Shown: positions 38,592 to 48,040, counted from the stretch's first letter. The stretch is 64,000 nucleotides of DNA from Herbaspirillum hiltneri N3 (GCF_001267925.1 NZ_CP011409.1:434001-498000), one strand, 5' to 3'. Notes: generated by a model not told the origin, from the letters alone. Made by a program: numbers and translations.

Positions 38592-39059
38592 TCAGGCGGC
38601 GCACCAGCCGCCGCCGAGGTCTTGCAGGCCGCTAGTGATCGGCGCGCTATCGCCGGGGGCCAGCGGCGGCAGGTCGCGCGGCTTGCGGTTTTCGTCGGTG
38701 GCGACGTAGGTCAGGGTGGCTTCGGTGACCTTCACGACCTCGGCCTGCAGGCGATTGCGCTCGGCGTACACTTCCACGTTGACGGTGATCGAGGTTTTGC
38801 CGACTTTGACGATATCAGCATAAAATGACAGCAGATCGCCGACGAAGACAGGATGTTTGAATAGGAACGAATTGACCGCGATGGTCGCGACGCGGCCGTT
38901 GGCGCGTTTGGTGGCGGGCAGCGAGCCGGCGATATCGACCTGCGCCATGATCCAGCCGCCGAAGACGTCGCCGTAGACATTGGCGTCGGATGGCATAGGC
39001 ATCACACGCAGATGCGGCATTTTGCCGACGGGCAGCGAGGTATTGTGCTGACTGGTCAT
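38592..39059 (-). CDS. acyl-CoA thioesterase (YciA-like hotdog)
   Basis: A 155-residue hotdog-fold thioesterase that hydrolyses short- and medium-chain acyl-CoAs. Seen: MPHLRVMPMPSDANVYGDVFGGWIMAQVDIAG, read in parts: the motif DANVYGDVFGGWIM carries the catalytic Asp position, followed by ATIAVNSFLFKHPVFVGD and TSITVNVEVYAER. Ribosome-binding site AAAGGAAAC. It sits 97 bp upstream of the hydroxyacid dehydrogenase gene and divergent from the Atm1-type exporter. Confidence 0.9.
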   Translation of the reverse strand: MTSQHNTSLPVGKMPHLRVMPMPSDANVYGDVFGGWIMAQVDIAGSLPATKRANGRVATIAVNSFLFKHPVFVGDLLSFYADIVKVGKTSITVNVEVYAERNRLQAEVVKVTEATLTYVATDENRKPRDLPPLAPGDSAPITSGLQDLGGGWCAA

Positions 39060-39201
39060 TACGTTTCCTTTTGAAAGCGTGAAGTCCTGGGGACTCTTAT
39101 AATGCGGAAGATCAGGGAGAACCTCCTAGTTTATAGGAGTCGCGGGATCTTCGCGGCTCCTCCGCAAAACAAAAGCACAAATTTTTCCGGGCAATTTTTT
39201 C

Positions 39202-41082
39202 ATGCGTCGATATCCGCCTTCCGCCGCGCCGCAAGCTGCGCGTACACCTTCCGTTCCTGCGCACAGCGACTGGCAAACGCTGGCCACCTTGCTGCCTTAT
39301 CTCTGGACCTATAAATGGCGCGTACTGCTGGCGCTGGCATTCCTGGTCGGCGCCAAGCTGACCAACATCGGCGTGCCCTTGTTGCTCAAGCAACTGGTTG
39401 ATCGCATGACCGTCGGCCCGAACAATCCGCAGGCGCTGCTGGTGTTGCCGCTGACGCTGCTGGTGGCCTATGGCGCATTGCGGCTGGCGACGACGGTGTT
39501 TACCGAATTGCGTGAATTCATTTTCGCCAAAGTGACGCAGCGTGCGGTGCGCACCATTGCGCTGAAGGTGTTCCGCCACCTGCATGCGCTGTCCTTGCGT
39601 TTCCACCTGAACCGGCAGACCGGCGGCATGACGCGCGACATTGAGCGCGGCACGCGCGGGGTATCGTCGCTGGTGTCGTATGCGCTGTTCAGCATCTTGC
39701 CGACGCTGATCGAAATTGCCCTGGTGCTGGTCTACCTGGTGCTGCACTACGAGATCTGGTTCACCGTGATCACGGCGGGCGCGCTGGTGCTCTATATCGT
39801 GTTCACGATCACCGTGACCGAGTGGCGCACGCACTTCCGCCGCACCATGAACGATCTCGATTCGCGCGCCAATTCCAAGGCCATCGATTCGCTGCTCAAC
39901 TACGAGACGGTGAAGTATTTCGGCAACGAGGATTTCGAAGCGCGCCGCTACGACGAAGGCCTGCAGCGCTACGAAGCCGCGGCGGTCAAGTCGCAGTCAT
40001 CGCTGTCGCTGCTCAACTCGGGACAGTCGGCCATCATCGCCATCGCGGTAACCCTGATCCTGTGGCGCGCCACGCAAGGTGTGATCAGCGGCAAGATGAG
40101 TCTGGGCGACCTGGTGCTGGTCAACGCGTTCATGATCCAGTTGTACATTCCGCTCAACTTCCTGGGCGTCATTTATCGCGAAATCAAGCAAAGCCTGGCC
40201 GACATGGAACGCCTGTTTTCGCTGCTGGAGCAGAACAAGGACGTCGCCGATGCCCCGGATGCGAAACCGTTGACGACGAACGGCGCCGCGCTGCGTTTTT
40301 CGCATATCGATTTCAGCTACGAGAGCAAGCGCCAGATCCTGTTCGACGTCGATTTCGAAGTTGCCGCCGGCACCACTACCGCAGTGGTCGGCCACAGTGG
40401 ATCGGGCAAGTCGACGCTGTCGCGCTTGCTGTACCGCTTCTACGATATCGACGCCGGCGCGATTACCATCGACGGCCAGGACCTGCGCAACGTCACTCAG
40501 GCCTCGCTGCGCAAGGCCATCGGCATCGTGCCGCAGGACACCGTACTGTTCAATGACACCATCGGATACAACATCGGCTACGGCAAGCCCGGCAGCAGCA
40601 AGGAAGAAATCGTCGCCGCCGCCAAGGCCGCGTATGTGCATGACTTCATCGAGTCGCTGCCGGACGGTTACGAGACCACAGTCGGCGAGCGGGGGCTGAA
40701 GCTTTCGGGCGGCGAGAAACAGCGCGTGGCGATTGCGCGCACGTTGTTGAAGAATCCGGCTGTGCTGATCTTCGACGAAGCCACTTCGGCGCTGGATTCC
40801 AAGGCCGAGCAGGCGATCCAGGAACAATTGAGCGAGATCGCCGAAAGCCGCACCACGCTGATCATCGCGCATCGCCTGTCGACCATCGTCGATGCGCATC
40901 AGATTCTGGTGCTGGAGCATGGGCGTATCATCGAGCGTGGCACGCACACCCAGCTGCTCGCGGCCGATGGCGCCTACGCGCAGATGTGGGCGCGCCAGCA
41001 GGCGCGCGAGGATGACGACGGCGAGGAGGACGGTGCAGGTGCAGGCGCCGGGCCGGTGTCGCCATCGCTGCAATTGGCGTGA
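39202..41082 (+). CDS. Atm1/HMT1-type ABC exporter (fused permease and ATPase)
   Basis: A 626-residue half-transporter. Six-helix exporter domain (about residues 30-330) including PYLWTYKWRVLLALAFLVG, and the Atm1-typical NYETVKYFGNEDFEARRYD and QLYIPLNFLGVIYRE. The ATPase domain follows: Walker A GHSGSGKST at about residue 397, signature LSGGEKQRVAIA at about 501 and Walker B VLIFDEATSALD. Bacterial homologues export glutathione conjugates and metal-thiol complexes. The C-terminus ends in an acidic and glycine-rich tail. No accessory gene. Confidence 0.92.
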   Translation: MRRYPPSAAPQAARTPSVPAHSDWQTLATLLPYLWTYKWRVLLALAFLVGAKLTNIGVPLLLKQLVDRMTVGPNNPQALLVLPLTLLVAYGALRLATTVFTELREFIFAKVTQRAVRTIALKVFRHLHALSLRFHLNRQTGGMTRDIERGTRGVSSLVSYALFSILPTLIEIALVLVYLVLHYEIWFTVITAGALVLYIVFTITVTEWRTHFRRTMNDLDSRANSKAIDSLLNYETVKYFGNEDFEARRYDEGLQRYEAAAVKSQSSLSLLNSGQSAIIAIAVTLILWRATQGVISGKMSLGDLVLVNAFMIQLYIPLNFLGVIYREIKQSLADMERLFSLLEQNKDVADAPDAKPLTTNGAALRFSHIDFSYESKRQILFDVDFEVAAGTTTAVVGHSGSGKSTLSRLLYRFYDIDAGAITIDGQDLRNVTQASLRKAIGIVPQDTVLFNDTIGYNIGYGKPGSSKEEIVAAAKAAYVHDFIESLPDGYETTVGERGLKLSGGEKQRVAIARTLLKNPAVLIFDEATSALDSKAEQAIQEQLSEIAESRTTLIIAHRLSTIVDAHQILVLEHGRIIERGTHTQLLAADGAYAQMWARQQAREDDDGEEDGAGAGAGPVSPSLQLA

Positions 41083-41100
41083 GCGGCGCGGCACGTCACC

Positions 41101-41144
41101 ATAACGACAACGAACGACAACGAACGACAACGATAACGACAACA
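41101..41144 (+). repeat. 10-bp tandem repeats before the HypT-like regulator
   Basis: AACGACAACG at 41103-41112, 41113-41122 and 41123-41132, then AT and a further AACGACAAC. The period is about one helical turn. It lies between the exporter gene stop and the LysR start, 40-80 bp upstream of the latter. Confidence 0.8.
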
Positions 41145-41181
41145 AGAGCGGCGCATGCCCTCATGAGGTGGGATAGAAAGC

Positions 41182-42153
41182 ATGGAAACCAAGTGGCTGG
41201 AAGATTTCATTTCCCTTGCTGAAACGCGCAGTTTCAGTCGCTCCGCAGAATTGCGCCACGTGACGCAACCGGCGTTTTCACGGCGCATCCAGTCGCTCGA
41301 AGCCTGGCTCGGCTCGGACCTGATCGACCGCACGTCTTATCCGACGCGACTCACGGCGGCCGGCGAAGTGTTCTACGAGCAGGCGGTGGAAATGCTCGGC
41401 CAGATCAATAACACCCGTGCGCTGTTGCGCGGCAAGCGCCCGGCGGCGCAGACCACCGTCGATTTTGCGGTGCCGCATACCTTATCGCTGACCTATTTTC
41501 CGAAATGGCTCAGTTCGCTGGAGTCCGGCTTCGGCGCGCTCAATACGCGCCTGATCGCGCTCAACGTGCATGACGCCGTCATGACCATCGTCGAAGGCGG
41601 CTGCGACTTGCTGCTGTGCTATCACCATCCGCGCCAGCCGGTGCAGCTCGATTCCAGCCGCTACGATATGCTCAGCATGGGCAAGGAAAGCGTGCGTCCG
41701 TACTCGCGCTGCGATCGCACCGGCAAGCCGGATTATGTGTTCCCGGGCAGTTCCAAGGCGCCGTTGCCGTTCCTGTCCTATACGCCCAATGCCTACCTCG
41801 GCCGCATGGTGGAGCTCATCCTCACCGACGCCAAGAAGCCGCTGCACCTGGAAAAGCACTACGAAACCGACATGTCGGAAAGCCTCAAGATGATGGCCCT
41901 GGAAGGGCACGGCGTGGCTTTCCTGCCGGAGTCCTCGGTCACGCGCGAAGTGCGCAACAAGCAACTCGCACGCGCCGACGGCGCCCAGGGCGAATGGGAA
42001 GTCGAGATGGAAATCCGTTTGTACCGAGAACGGCCGACTCCGCAACGCAGCGGCAAGGTGGTGGTGGCGCGCTTGTGGGACTATCTGCAGGAGCTCGAGG
42101 CAGGCAGGAATGCCGCCGTCGTGCGGACAAAAAAGGCCTCGAAAGCCCCGTAA
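41182..42153 (+). CDS. LysR-family regulator, HypT-like
   Basis: A 323-residue LysR protein. Its N-terminus METKWLEDFISLAETRSF is very close to HypT (hypochlorite-responsive regulator) of E. coli, followed by the HTH (SRSAELRHVTQPAFSRRIQS) and an effector domain. Cysteine is present in EGGCDLLLC and RCDRTG; in HypT methionine oxidation is the switch, and methionines here occur in ETDMSESLKMMALEG. Whether it senses oxidants or serves the nearby glutamate genes cannot be told. Probably controls the following gdhA-glt region or the exporter. Confidence 0.85.
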   Translation: METKWLEDFISLAETRSFSRSAELRHVTQPAFSRRIQSLEAWLGSDLIDRTSYPTRLTAAGEVFYEQAVEMLGQINNTRALLRGKRPAAQTTVDFAVPHTLSLTYFPKWLSSLESGFGALNTRLIALNVHDAVMTIVEGGCDLLLCYHHPRQPVQLDSSRYDMLSMGKESVRPYSRCDRTGKPDYVFPGSSKAPLPFLSYTPNAYLGRMVELILTDAKKPLHLEKHYETDMSESLKMMALEGHGVAFLPESSVTREVRNKQLARADGAQGEWEVEMEIRLYRERPTPQRSGKVVVARLWDYLQELEAGRNAAVVRTKKASKAP

Positions 42154-42500
42154 AACAAGGATCGAAGAATAACTATGCGTAGAACGCATAGTTGCATGCG
42201 CACAAAGCATTAGCTTTGCTGCATCGCATTGACCTACGATGGCGTCGCTGTCGATGGCGTGCCTGGATGTCAAGTTTGCACGATGGTTTTGTGCAGGCGC
42301 ATCCGCTCTCCCGGCCGGGTTTTTCACCCGGCGGCGGCTGAAAAATTAAGCAACATTGCGCGACAATGCGGACGCTACCGGAGTAGGATGGCGTTAGCTT
42401 GAATTCCGTTGAATTCCAATGATTTCCGCGAGTTTGATTAATTTTGCAGCAGCCTCGGCCAGCATGGCTAAGCGTGGCAACATCAAGGAGCGATTGCATC
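42154..42500. other. gdhA upstream region with three inverted repeats
   Basis: A 347-bp stretch without a gene. AACTATGCGT (42171-42180) and ACGCATAGTT (42184-42193) form a perfect dyad with a 3-nt spacer. CAAAGC-ATTA-GCTTTG (42203-42218) and CCGGGT-TTTTC-ACCCGG (42315-42331) are further hairpins. No reading frame is convincing. No promoter pair was identified with confidence. Confidence 0.6.
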
Positions 42501-43799
42501 ATGTCGAACGAACCACTCAAGCAGCACGAAGTCCCTTCATACGTCACTCCGCATGGCATCGGTCCATGGGGCGTCTATCTCGAACAAATTGACCGCGTCA
42601 CCCCTCACCTCGGCTCGCTGGCGCGCTGGGTGGAAACCCTGAAGCGTCCCAAGCGCATCCTGATCGTCGACGTGCCGATTGAGCGCGACGACGGCACCAT
42701 CGCCCACTTCGAAGGCTACCGCGTGCAGCACAACACCTCCCGCGGTCCGGGCAAGGGCGGCGTGCGTTTCCATCAGGACGTCACACTGTCCGAAGTGATG
42801 GCGCTGTCGGCCTGGATGACCGTCAAAAATGCCGCAGTCAACGTGCCGTACGGCGGCGCCAAGGGCGGCATCCGCGTTGATCCGAAAACCCTGTCGCGCG
42901 GTGAACTGCAGCGCGTGACGCGTCGCTACACCAGCGAAATCGGCATCATCATCGGACCCAACAAGGATATTCCCGCACCTGACGTCAATACCGATTCGCA
43001 GATCATGGCATGGATGATGGACACCTATTCCATGAACCAGGGCAGCACTGCTTCTGGCGTCGTCACCGGCAAGCCGATTTCGCTCGGCGGCAGCCTGGGT
43101 CGCCATGAAGCGACCGGCCGCGGCGTGTTCGTGGTCGGCTGCGAAGCAGCGGCAAAACGCGGTCTCGACATCAAGGATGCACGCGTCGCGGTACAAGGTT
43201 TCGGCAACGTCGGCGGCATTGCCGCACGTCTGTTTGCGGAAGCCGGCGCCAAGGTGGTGGCGGTGCAGGATCACATCACGACGGTCGTGCGCGACAGCGG
43301 TCTGGATGTGCCGGCGTTGCAGGCTTATGTGGCTGAACACGGCAGCGTCCGGGGTTTCCCGGGCGCCGACGAAGTGACGGATCGCGCCCTGTTTTGGGCG
43401 ACCGATTGCGACATTCTGGTGCCTGCCGCGCTCGAGCAGCAAATCACTGAAGCCAATGCTTCGATGATTCGCGCCAAGATCATTCTCGAAGGGGCGAACG
43501 GTCCGACCACACCGGCGGCCGATGACATCCTGCACGACAAGGGTGTGCTCATCGTTCCTGACGTGATCGCCAATGCCGGCGGTGTGACAGTGAGCTACTT
43601 TGAATGGGTGCAGGACTTCTCGAGCTTCTTCTGGACTGAAGACGAGATCAACCTGCGCCTGACCCGCATCATGCGCGAAGCGTTCGCGGCGGTGTGGCAA
43701 CTGGCGGACGAAAAGAAAATTTCGTTGCGCACGGCGGCCTTCATCGTTGCCTGCACCCGCGTGCTGCAGGCGCGCGAAATGCGTGGCCTGTATCCTTGA
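42501..43799 (+). CDS. gdhA: glutamate dehydrogenase, Glu/Leu/Phe/Val family
   Basis: Oxidatively deaminates L-glutamate to 2-oxoglutarate and ammonia, or the reverse. The 432-residue length fits the hexameric family. Substrate region [18 protein letters not shown], catalytic lysine [29 protein letters not shown]-binding [15 protein letters not shown] and the C-terminal [16 protein letters not shown]. Start at 42501 has AAGGAG; the 19 in-frame upstream residues are unconserved. Placed just before glutamate-type transport genes, which supports use of imported glutamate. Confidence 0.93.
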   Translation: MSNEPLKQHEVPSYVTPHGIGPWGVYLEQIDRVTPHLGSLARWVETLKRPKRILIVDVPIERDDGTIAHFEGYRVQHNTSRGPGKGGVRFHQDVTLSEVMALSAWMTVKNAAVNVPYGGAKGGIRVDPKTLSRGELQRVTRRYTSEIGIIIGPNKDIPAPDVNTDSQIMAWMMDTYSMNQGSTASGVVTGKPISLGGSLGRHEATGRGVFVVGCEAAAKRGLDIKDARVAVQGFGNVGGIAARLFAEAGAKVVAVQDHITTVVRDSGLDVPALQAYVAEHGSVRGFPGADEVTDRALFWATDCDILVPAALEQQITEANASMIRAKIILEGANGPTTPAADDILHDKGVLIVPDVIANAGGVTVSYFEWVQDFSSFFWTEDEINLRLTRIMREAFAAVWQLADEKKISLRTAAFIVACTRVLQAREMRGLYP

Positions 43800-44327
43800 T
43801 GCCCGGCAGCGAAAACGCATCAATGCAATAGCACAGCAACACAGCAACACGGCAGGCGGAAGAATCACAAGACCAATATCTTCGCTTGCCGTGTGCAGTA
43901 AAAAAGATGAATCGGCGGCAGGTTTTTGCAGTCGGGAATTGCGAGAAACGCAGGTGCGTTTGATCGCATTTTTTCCATGGTTGCAGACAAGCGATGCCGA
44001 GCGCGAAGGAGGAGACGTCCACGCCAAATACATACCGTCCACGCTGACATTCGTCATGCCGCTGGTGCGCACTTTTCGTGCGCATACACGTGCGCCGGTG
44101 CATGCGCAGCGCACTACGCTGGCGGGTTGTTTCCCCTTTTGACGAATTTGCCGTATGCGCCTGCCGACGCGGCTTTGGCTTGCCCGATGCGAGAGTGGCC
44201 AAGCGGGCAAATGGGGCAATAAGGGCTTGAATTGCCGCGCTGATCTCGCGATTGGAGACTTGATTTTCTGGCATGATACTTGCTCATGATAAATCTCCGA
44301 TGCCATGCGTCGGCAAAAGGGCGCGCG
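43800..44327. other. 528-bp gene-free region between gdhA and the first binding-protein gene
   Basis: No gene with a start, ribosome-binding site and recognisable domain on either strand. Antisense frames here are without support. A CAGCAACA repeat occurs at 43831-43849. No clear terminator for gdhA was found. Confidence 0.5.
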
Positions 44328-45248
44328 ATGATGACTCGATATGCCAGCCAGGCGACGACGCGGTGGATCATCAACGCGATACTCCTGAGTTTATGCATCG
44401 GCTTGCCGATGCAGGCACGGTCGGAAGGAACGCTGGAAAAAATCCGGCGCACCAATGCGGTGGTGATCGCTTACCTGAACGGCACGACGCCGTTTGCGTT
44501 TCTCGGCGACGACAAGCAGGTGACCGGTTACACGATTGAACTGTGCAGGAATATCGCGGAAGGCTTGCGCAAAGAATTGAAGTTGCCGCGCATGCAGGTG
44601 CAGTTCCTGGAAGTCGACACGGTGACGCGCTTCATCGCGCTGGATCAGGGCAAGGCGGATCTGGAGTGCAGCACTTCCACGAACAACGCCGAGCGGCGCA
44701 AGATTGCCGCGTTCACGGTGCCGCATTTTTTTGCGGCGGTGCGCATGCTGGTGAAGAAGGATTCCGGCATTCGCAACTGGGAGGATTTGCGCGATAGGAC
44801 CGTCGTTGTGCCACGCAACACGCCGATGGTGAAGTTGCTGGAGCAGCGCAGCAAAATCCGCTCGCTGAATATCAGGATCGTGGAAGTCGCGTATAACGGA
44901 GACGCCTTCGATAGCGTCGAGAAAGGCAAGGCCGATGCCTTCGTGATGGAAGACGTGCTGTTGCGGCGCTACCTCTTGTCGGCGCCGCAGGCGGAGAATT
45001 ACCAGGTCGTGGGCGAGGCGCTATCGCTGGAGCCTTACGGCATCATGATGCGCAAGGGCGATCCCGAATTCAAAAGATTCGTGGACCTGCAAATGGTGCG
45101 GATCGTACGGTCAGGCGAGATTTACAGGATTTACGATCGCTGGTTCGTGCAGCCGATCAGCGCAAAAGTGCCGTCGATGAACATGCCGATGGGCTTCATT
45201 TTGCGCGATACTTTGCGGTATCCCACGGACAAGGTCGGCGACGATTGA
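44328..45248 (+). CDS. amino-acid ABC transporter binding protein, GltI paralogue 1
   Basis: A 306-residue periplasmic solute-binding protein of the glutamate/aspartate group. Signal peptide with hydrophobic core INAILLSLCIGLP ending about QARS. Family segments: YLNGTTPFAFLGDDKQVTGY, ALDQGKADLECSTSTNNAERR and VEKGKADAFVMEDVLLRR. It differs markedly from the next gene's product and is not as close to GltI. Several starts are possible (TTG at 44280, ATG at 44286, 44328 or 44331); 44328 was chosen for signal-peptide shape and an AAAGGG upstream. A duplicate with perhaps another ligand. Confidence 0.85.
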   Translation: MMTRYASQATTRWIINAILLSLCIGLPMQARSEGTLEKIRRTNAVVIAYLNGTTPFAFLGDDKQVTGYTIELCRNIAEGLRKELKLPRMQVQFLEVDTVTRFIALDQGKADLECSTSTNNAERRKIAAFTVPHFFAAVRMLVKKDSGIRNWEDLRDRTVVVPRNTPMVKLLEQRSKIRSLNIRIVEVAYNGDAFDSVEKGKADAFVMEDVLLRRYLLSAPQAENYQVVGEALSLEPYGIMMRKGDPEFKRFVDLQMVRIVRSGEIYRIYDRWFVQPISAKVPSMNMPMGFILRDTLRYPTDKVGDD

Positions 45249-45423
45249 AGATTGCGTGTTTTGCTGCAATGGCGCATTGGCGGCAATCGACACGCTGGCG
45301 GTGAGCGGGATGGTTTTGTAAGCTAAGCTGAATTGAGCGCAAAATAGCGTCTTTTCAAGAATGAAGGCTATTTTTGAAGAATGGCTTTTGGTACACTACG
45401 TAAAAATTTTTCCAGGAGGTCAC

Positions 45424-46371
45424 ATGAAGTTATTAAAGTTCGCAGGGGTGTTGGTTGGGGCAAGCGTTTTGATGGGCTCGGTCCACGCAGAAGAGTTCAC
45501 CGGTCGTCTGAAAAAAATCAAGGAAACCGGCACACTGACGCTGGGCGTTCGTGATGCATCGATTCCTTTCTCCTATCTGGATGACAAGCAATCGTATCAA
45601 GGCTACTCGATCGACCTGTGCCTGAAAGCGGCGACAGCGATCCAGAAGAAACTGGGCCTGACTTCGCTGAACGTGAAGATGGTTCCCGTGACTTCGGCAA
45701 CCCGTATTCCACTGATCGCCAACGGCACAACTGATATCTCGTGCGATTCCGCGACCAACAACATGGAGCGTCAGAAGCAAGTTGCTTTCGCCGTCACCGA
45801 GTTCGTCACCGCGAACCGTTTCCTGACCAAGAAGGCTGCCAACCTGAAGACGCTGGATGACCTGAAGGGCAAGACTATCGTCTCGACTTCCGGTACATCG
45901 AACCTGAAGCAGATCACCACGCTGAATACCGAACGCAACCTGGGCATGAACATCCTGGCTGCCAAGGATCACGCCGAAGCGTTCCTGATGGTTGAAACCG
46001 GTCGTGCAGTGGCGTTCGTCATGGACGACATCCTGCTGTCCTCGCTGGCTGCAAACTCCAAGGCGCCTGGCGACTACGTCGTTTCCAGCGAAGCGCTGTC
46101 GGTTGAGCCATACGGCCTGATCCTACCGCTAGGCGATACCGCCTTCAAGAAGGTCGTGGATGACGCGATGATCAACGTCTACAAGGGCGACGACATCAAG
46201 AAGATCTACGCCAAGTGGTTCCAATCGCCGATCCCGCCAAAGGGTGTCAACCTGAACGTGCCGATGAGCCCGCAACTGCAAGCTGTCTTCGCCAAGCCGA
46301 CCGATTCGGGCGATCCGGCCGCTTATGCAGCCGTGCCTGAAGCGCAAAAGCAATCTTCGAAGAAGAAGTAA
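45424..46371 (+). CDS. gltI: glutamate/aspartate ABC transporter binding protein
   Basis: A 315-residue periplasmic binding protein. Signal peptide MKLLKFAGVLVGASVLMGSV ending HA at about residue 22, then GRLKKIKETGTLTLGVRDAS, RIPLIANGTTDISCDSATNN and VETGRAVAFVMDDILLSS, all typical of GltI. The C-terminus ends in a lysine-rich tail. The start at 45424 has a near-perfect AGGAGG ribosome-binding site, so high expression is likely. Followed by paired hairpins before gltJKL, as is common for binding-protein genes. Confidence 0.93.
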   Translation: MKLLKFAGVLVGASVLMGSVHAEEFTGRLKKIKETGTLTLGVRDASIPFSYLDDKQSYQGYSIDLCLKAATAIQKKLGLTSLNVKMVPVTSATRIPLIANGTTDISCDSATNNMERQKQVAFAVTEFVTANRFLTKKAANLKTLDDLKGKTIVSTSGTSNLKQITTLNTERNLGMNILAAKDHAEAFLMVETGRAVAFVMDDILLSSLAANSKAPGDYVVSSEALSVEPYGLILPLGDTAFKKVVDDAMINVYKGDDIKKIYAKWFQSPIPPKGVNLNVPMSPQLQAVFAKPTDSGDPAAYAAVPEAQKQSSKKK

Positions 46372-46390
46372 GCCGGAGAGATGCTTGAAA

Positions 46391-46449
46391 GCGCGGCATT
46401 TGATTGCCGCGCAGCATGAAAAACGAAACGGGGGAGTTGTCCCCCGTTT
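46391..46449 (+). terminator. double hairpin between gltI and gltJ (probable partial terminator)
   Basis: GCGCGGCA (46391-) with TTGCCGCGC, and AAACGGGGGA (46426-46435) with TCCCCCGTTT (46440-46449), the latter followed by T-rich DNA. The position suggests that the abundant binding-protein transcript ends here while a fraction reads through into gltJKL. Confidence 0.7.
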
Positions 46450-46591
46450 TGTTTAAGTTGGCGAAGAAAAGCAAGACCTGCTCAGAAGTCGTCTTTCACT
46501 GTAGATGAAAGCCGGCGCAGGCAGCCGAAGAGCGCCGTGAAAATGGGGTTCTTGATCGCAAACGAGTCGAGACGAGAAGACGAGGGCATTT

Positions 46592-47341
46592 ATGCATTAC
46601 AACTGGAACTGGGGCATATTCTGGGAGCAATCTCCCGACGGCATCCCCTATATCGATACATTGCTGATCGGCCTGAAATGGACCATCGCCACGGCCGTAC
46701 TGGCCTGGATCATGGCGCTGATTCTGGGTACGGTCGTCGGTACCATCCGCACGACCCAGAAACCATGGGCCGTCAGAATTGCCAACGGTTACGTTGAGCT
46801 GTTCCGTAACATTCCACTGCTGGTCCAGATGTTCCTCTGGTACTTCGTGATGCCGGAACTGGTTCCTGCCGCAGTGGGCGATTGGCTCAAGAGCCTTCCT
46901 GAGGCGTCGTTCGTCACCGCCTTCCTGGCGCTTGGTTTCTTCACGTCCTCGCGTGTCGCCGTGCAGGTCAGCACCGGTATCAACGCCTTGCCGCGCGGCC
47001 AGCGCATGGCCGGCGCTGCACTCGGCCTGACGCCGGTACAGACTTACCGCTACGTGCTGCTGCCGATGGCGTTCCGGATCATCATCCCGGCGCTGACCAA
47101 CGAATTTGCGGCGATCATCAAGAACAGCTCGGTGGCGCTGACCATCGGCCTGGTGGAACTGACCGCAGCGACCTACTCGATGCGCGAATTCACGTTCCAG
47201 ACCTTCGAATCGCTGACTGGCGCCACGATCATCTACATCATCATTTCCGTCATCGCGCTGTTGCTGGCACGCTTCCTCGAGCGCGTCACCGCCGTGCCCG
47301 GTTACATCACGACCGGCAGCTCCAGTACGGGAGGACATTAA
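46592..47341 (+). CDS. gltJ: glutamate/aspartate ABC transporter permease GltJ
   Basis: A 249-residue inner-membrane permease. N-terminal MHYNWNWGIFWEQSPDG is typical of GltJ, then membrane helices with VELFRNIPLLVQMFLWYF, MAGAALGLTPVQTYRYVLLP (EAA loop) and FAAIIKNSSVALTIGLVEL. GAGGG ribosome-binding site. Three bases separate it from gltK. Confidence 0.93.
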   Translation: MHYNWNWGIFWEQSPDGIPYIDTLLIGLKWTIATAVLAWIMALILGTVVGTIRTTQKPWAVRIANGYVELFRNIPLLVQMFLWYFVMPELVPAAVGDWLKSLPEASFVTAFLALGFFTSSRVAVQVSTGINALPRGQRMAGAALGLTPVQTYRYVLLPMAFRIIIPALTNEFAAIIKNSSVALTIGLVELTAATYSMREFTFQTFESLTGATIIYIIISVIALLLARFLERVTAVPGYITTGSSSTGGH

Positions 47342-47344
47342 ACT

Positions 47345-48040
47345 ATGTTTTCTAATTTCGACTTCGATATTATTCAGCGCTCGTGGTTCTACCTGATCAC
47401 GACCGGCCTCAAGTTCACCCTGGTGCTGACGATTTCGGCCATGGTAGGCGGCATCATCCTGGGCACCCTGCTGGCGATGATGCGCCTGTCGAGCAACAAG
47501 CCGTTGTCGTTCGTCGCCACCACCTACGTCAATCTGATCCGCTCGGTGCCGCTGGTGCTGGTGATTTTCTGGTTCTACTTCCTGGTGCCGTTCATCGGTG
47601 CATGGGTCATCGGCGCCAGTGAGCCGATCCAGGTCGGTGCATTTCAATCTGCGCTGATCACCTTCATCCTGTTTGAAGCGGCGTACTACTGCGAAATCAT
47701 GCGTTCCGGCATTCAGTCGATCCCGCGCGGCCAGGTATTTGCCGGCTACGCGATCGGCATGAACTACTGGCAGATGATGGGCAACGTGGTGCTGCCGCAG
47801 GCGTTCCGCAACGTTACGCCGATCCTGTTGACTCAGACCATCGTGCTGTTCCAGGACGTGTCGCTGGTCTACGTGCTCGGCTCGGTGCCCGACTTCGTCA
47901 CCAGCGCTTCGAAAATCGCTCAGCGTGACGGCCGTCTGGTGGAAATGTACCTGTTTGTCGCGGTGGTCTACTTTGTGCTCAGCTTCGTGCTGTCGCAAAC
48001 CGTCAAGCGCTTCCAGCACAAGATCGCCATCATTCGCTAA
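47345..48040 (+). CDS. gltK: glutamate/aspartate ABC transporter permease GltK
   Basis: A 231-residue permease. Begins MFSNFDFDIIQRSWFYL, has NLIRSVPLVLVIFWFYFLVP and the EAA loop FAGYAIGMNYWQMMGNVVLP, and ends FVLSQTVKRFQHKIAIIR. Starts three bases after the gltJ stop. GltJ and GltK form the heterodimer that binds GltL. Confidence 0.93.
   Translation: MFSNFDFDIIQRSWFYLITTGLKFTLVLTISAMVGGIILGTLLAMMRLSSNKPLSFVATTYVNLIRSVPLVLVIFWFYFLVPFIGAWVIGASEPIQVGAFQSALITFILFEAAYYCEIMRSGIQSIPRGQVFAGYAIGMNYWQMMGNVVLPQAFRNVTPILLTQTIVLFQDVSLVYVLGSVPDFVTSASKIAQRDGRLVEMYLFVAVVYFVLSFVLSQTVKRFQHKIAIIR

Noticed and set aside
43741..44274. 177-residue minus-strand frame in the gap after gdhA
   Set aside because: No start context, no domain, and overlaps the 3' end of gdhA.
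42537..44306. 589-residue minus-strand frame over gdhA and the following gap
   Set aside because: Overlaps the well-supported gdhA and shows no motif.
46496..48019. 507-residue minus-strand frame over gltJ-gltK
   Set aside because: Shadow of two real permeases; His/Arg/Asp-rich low-complexity product.
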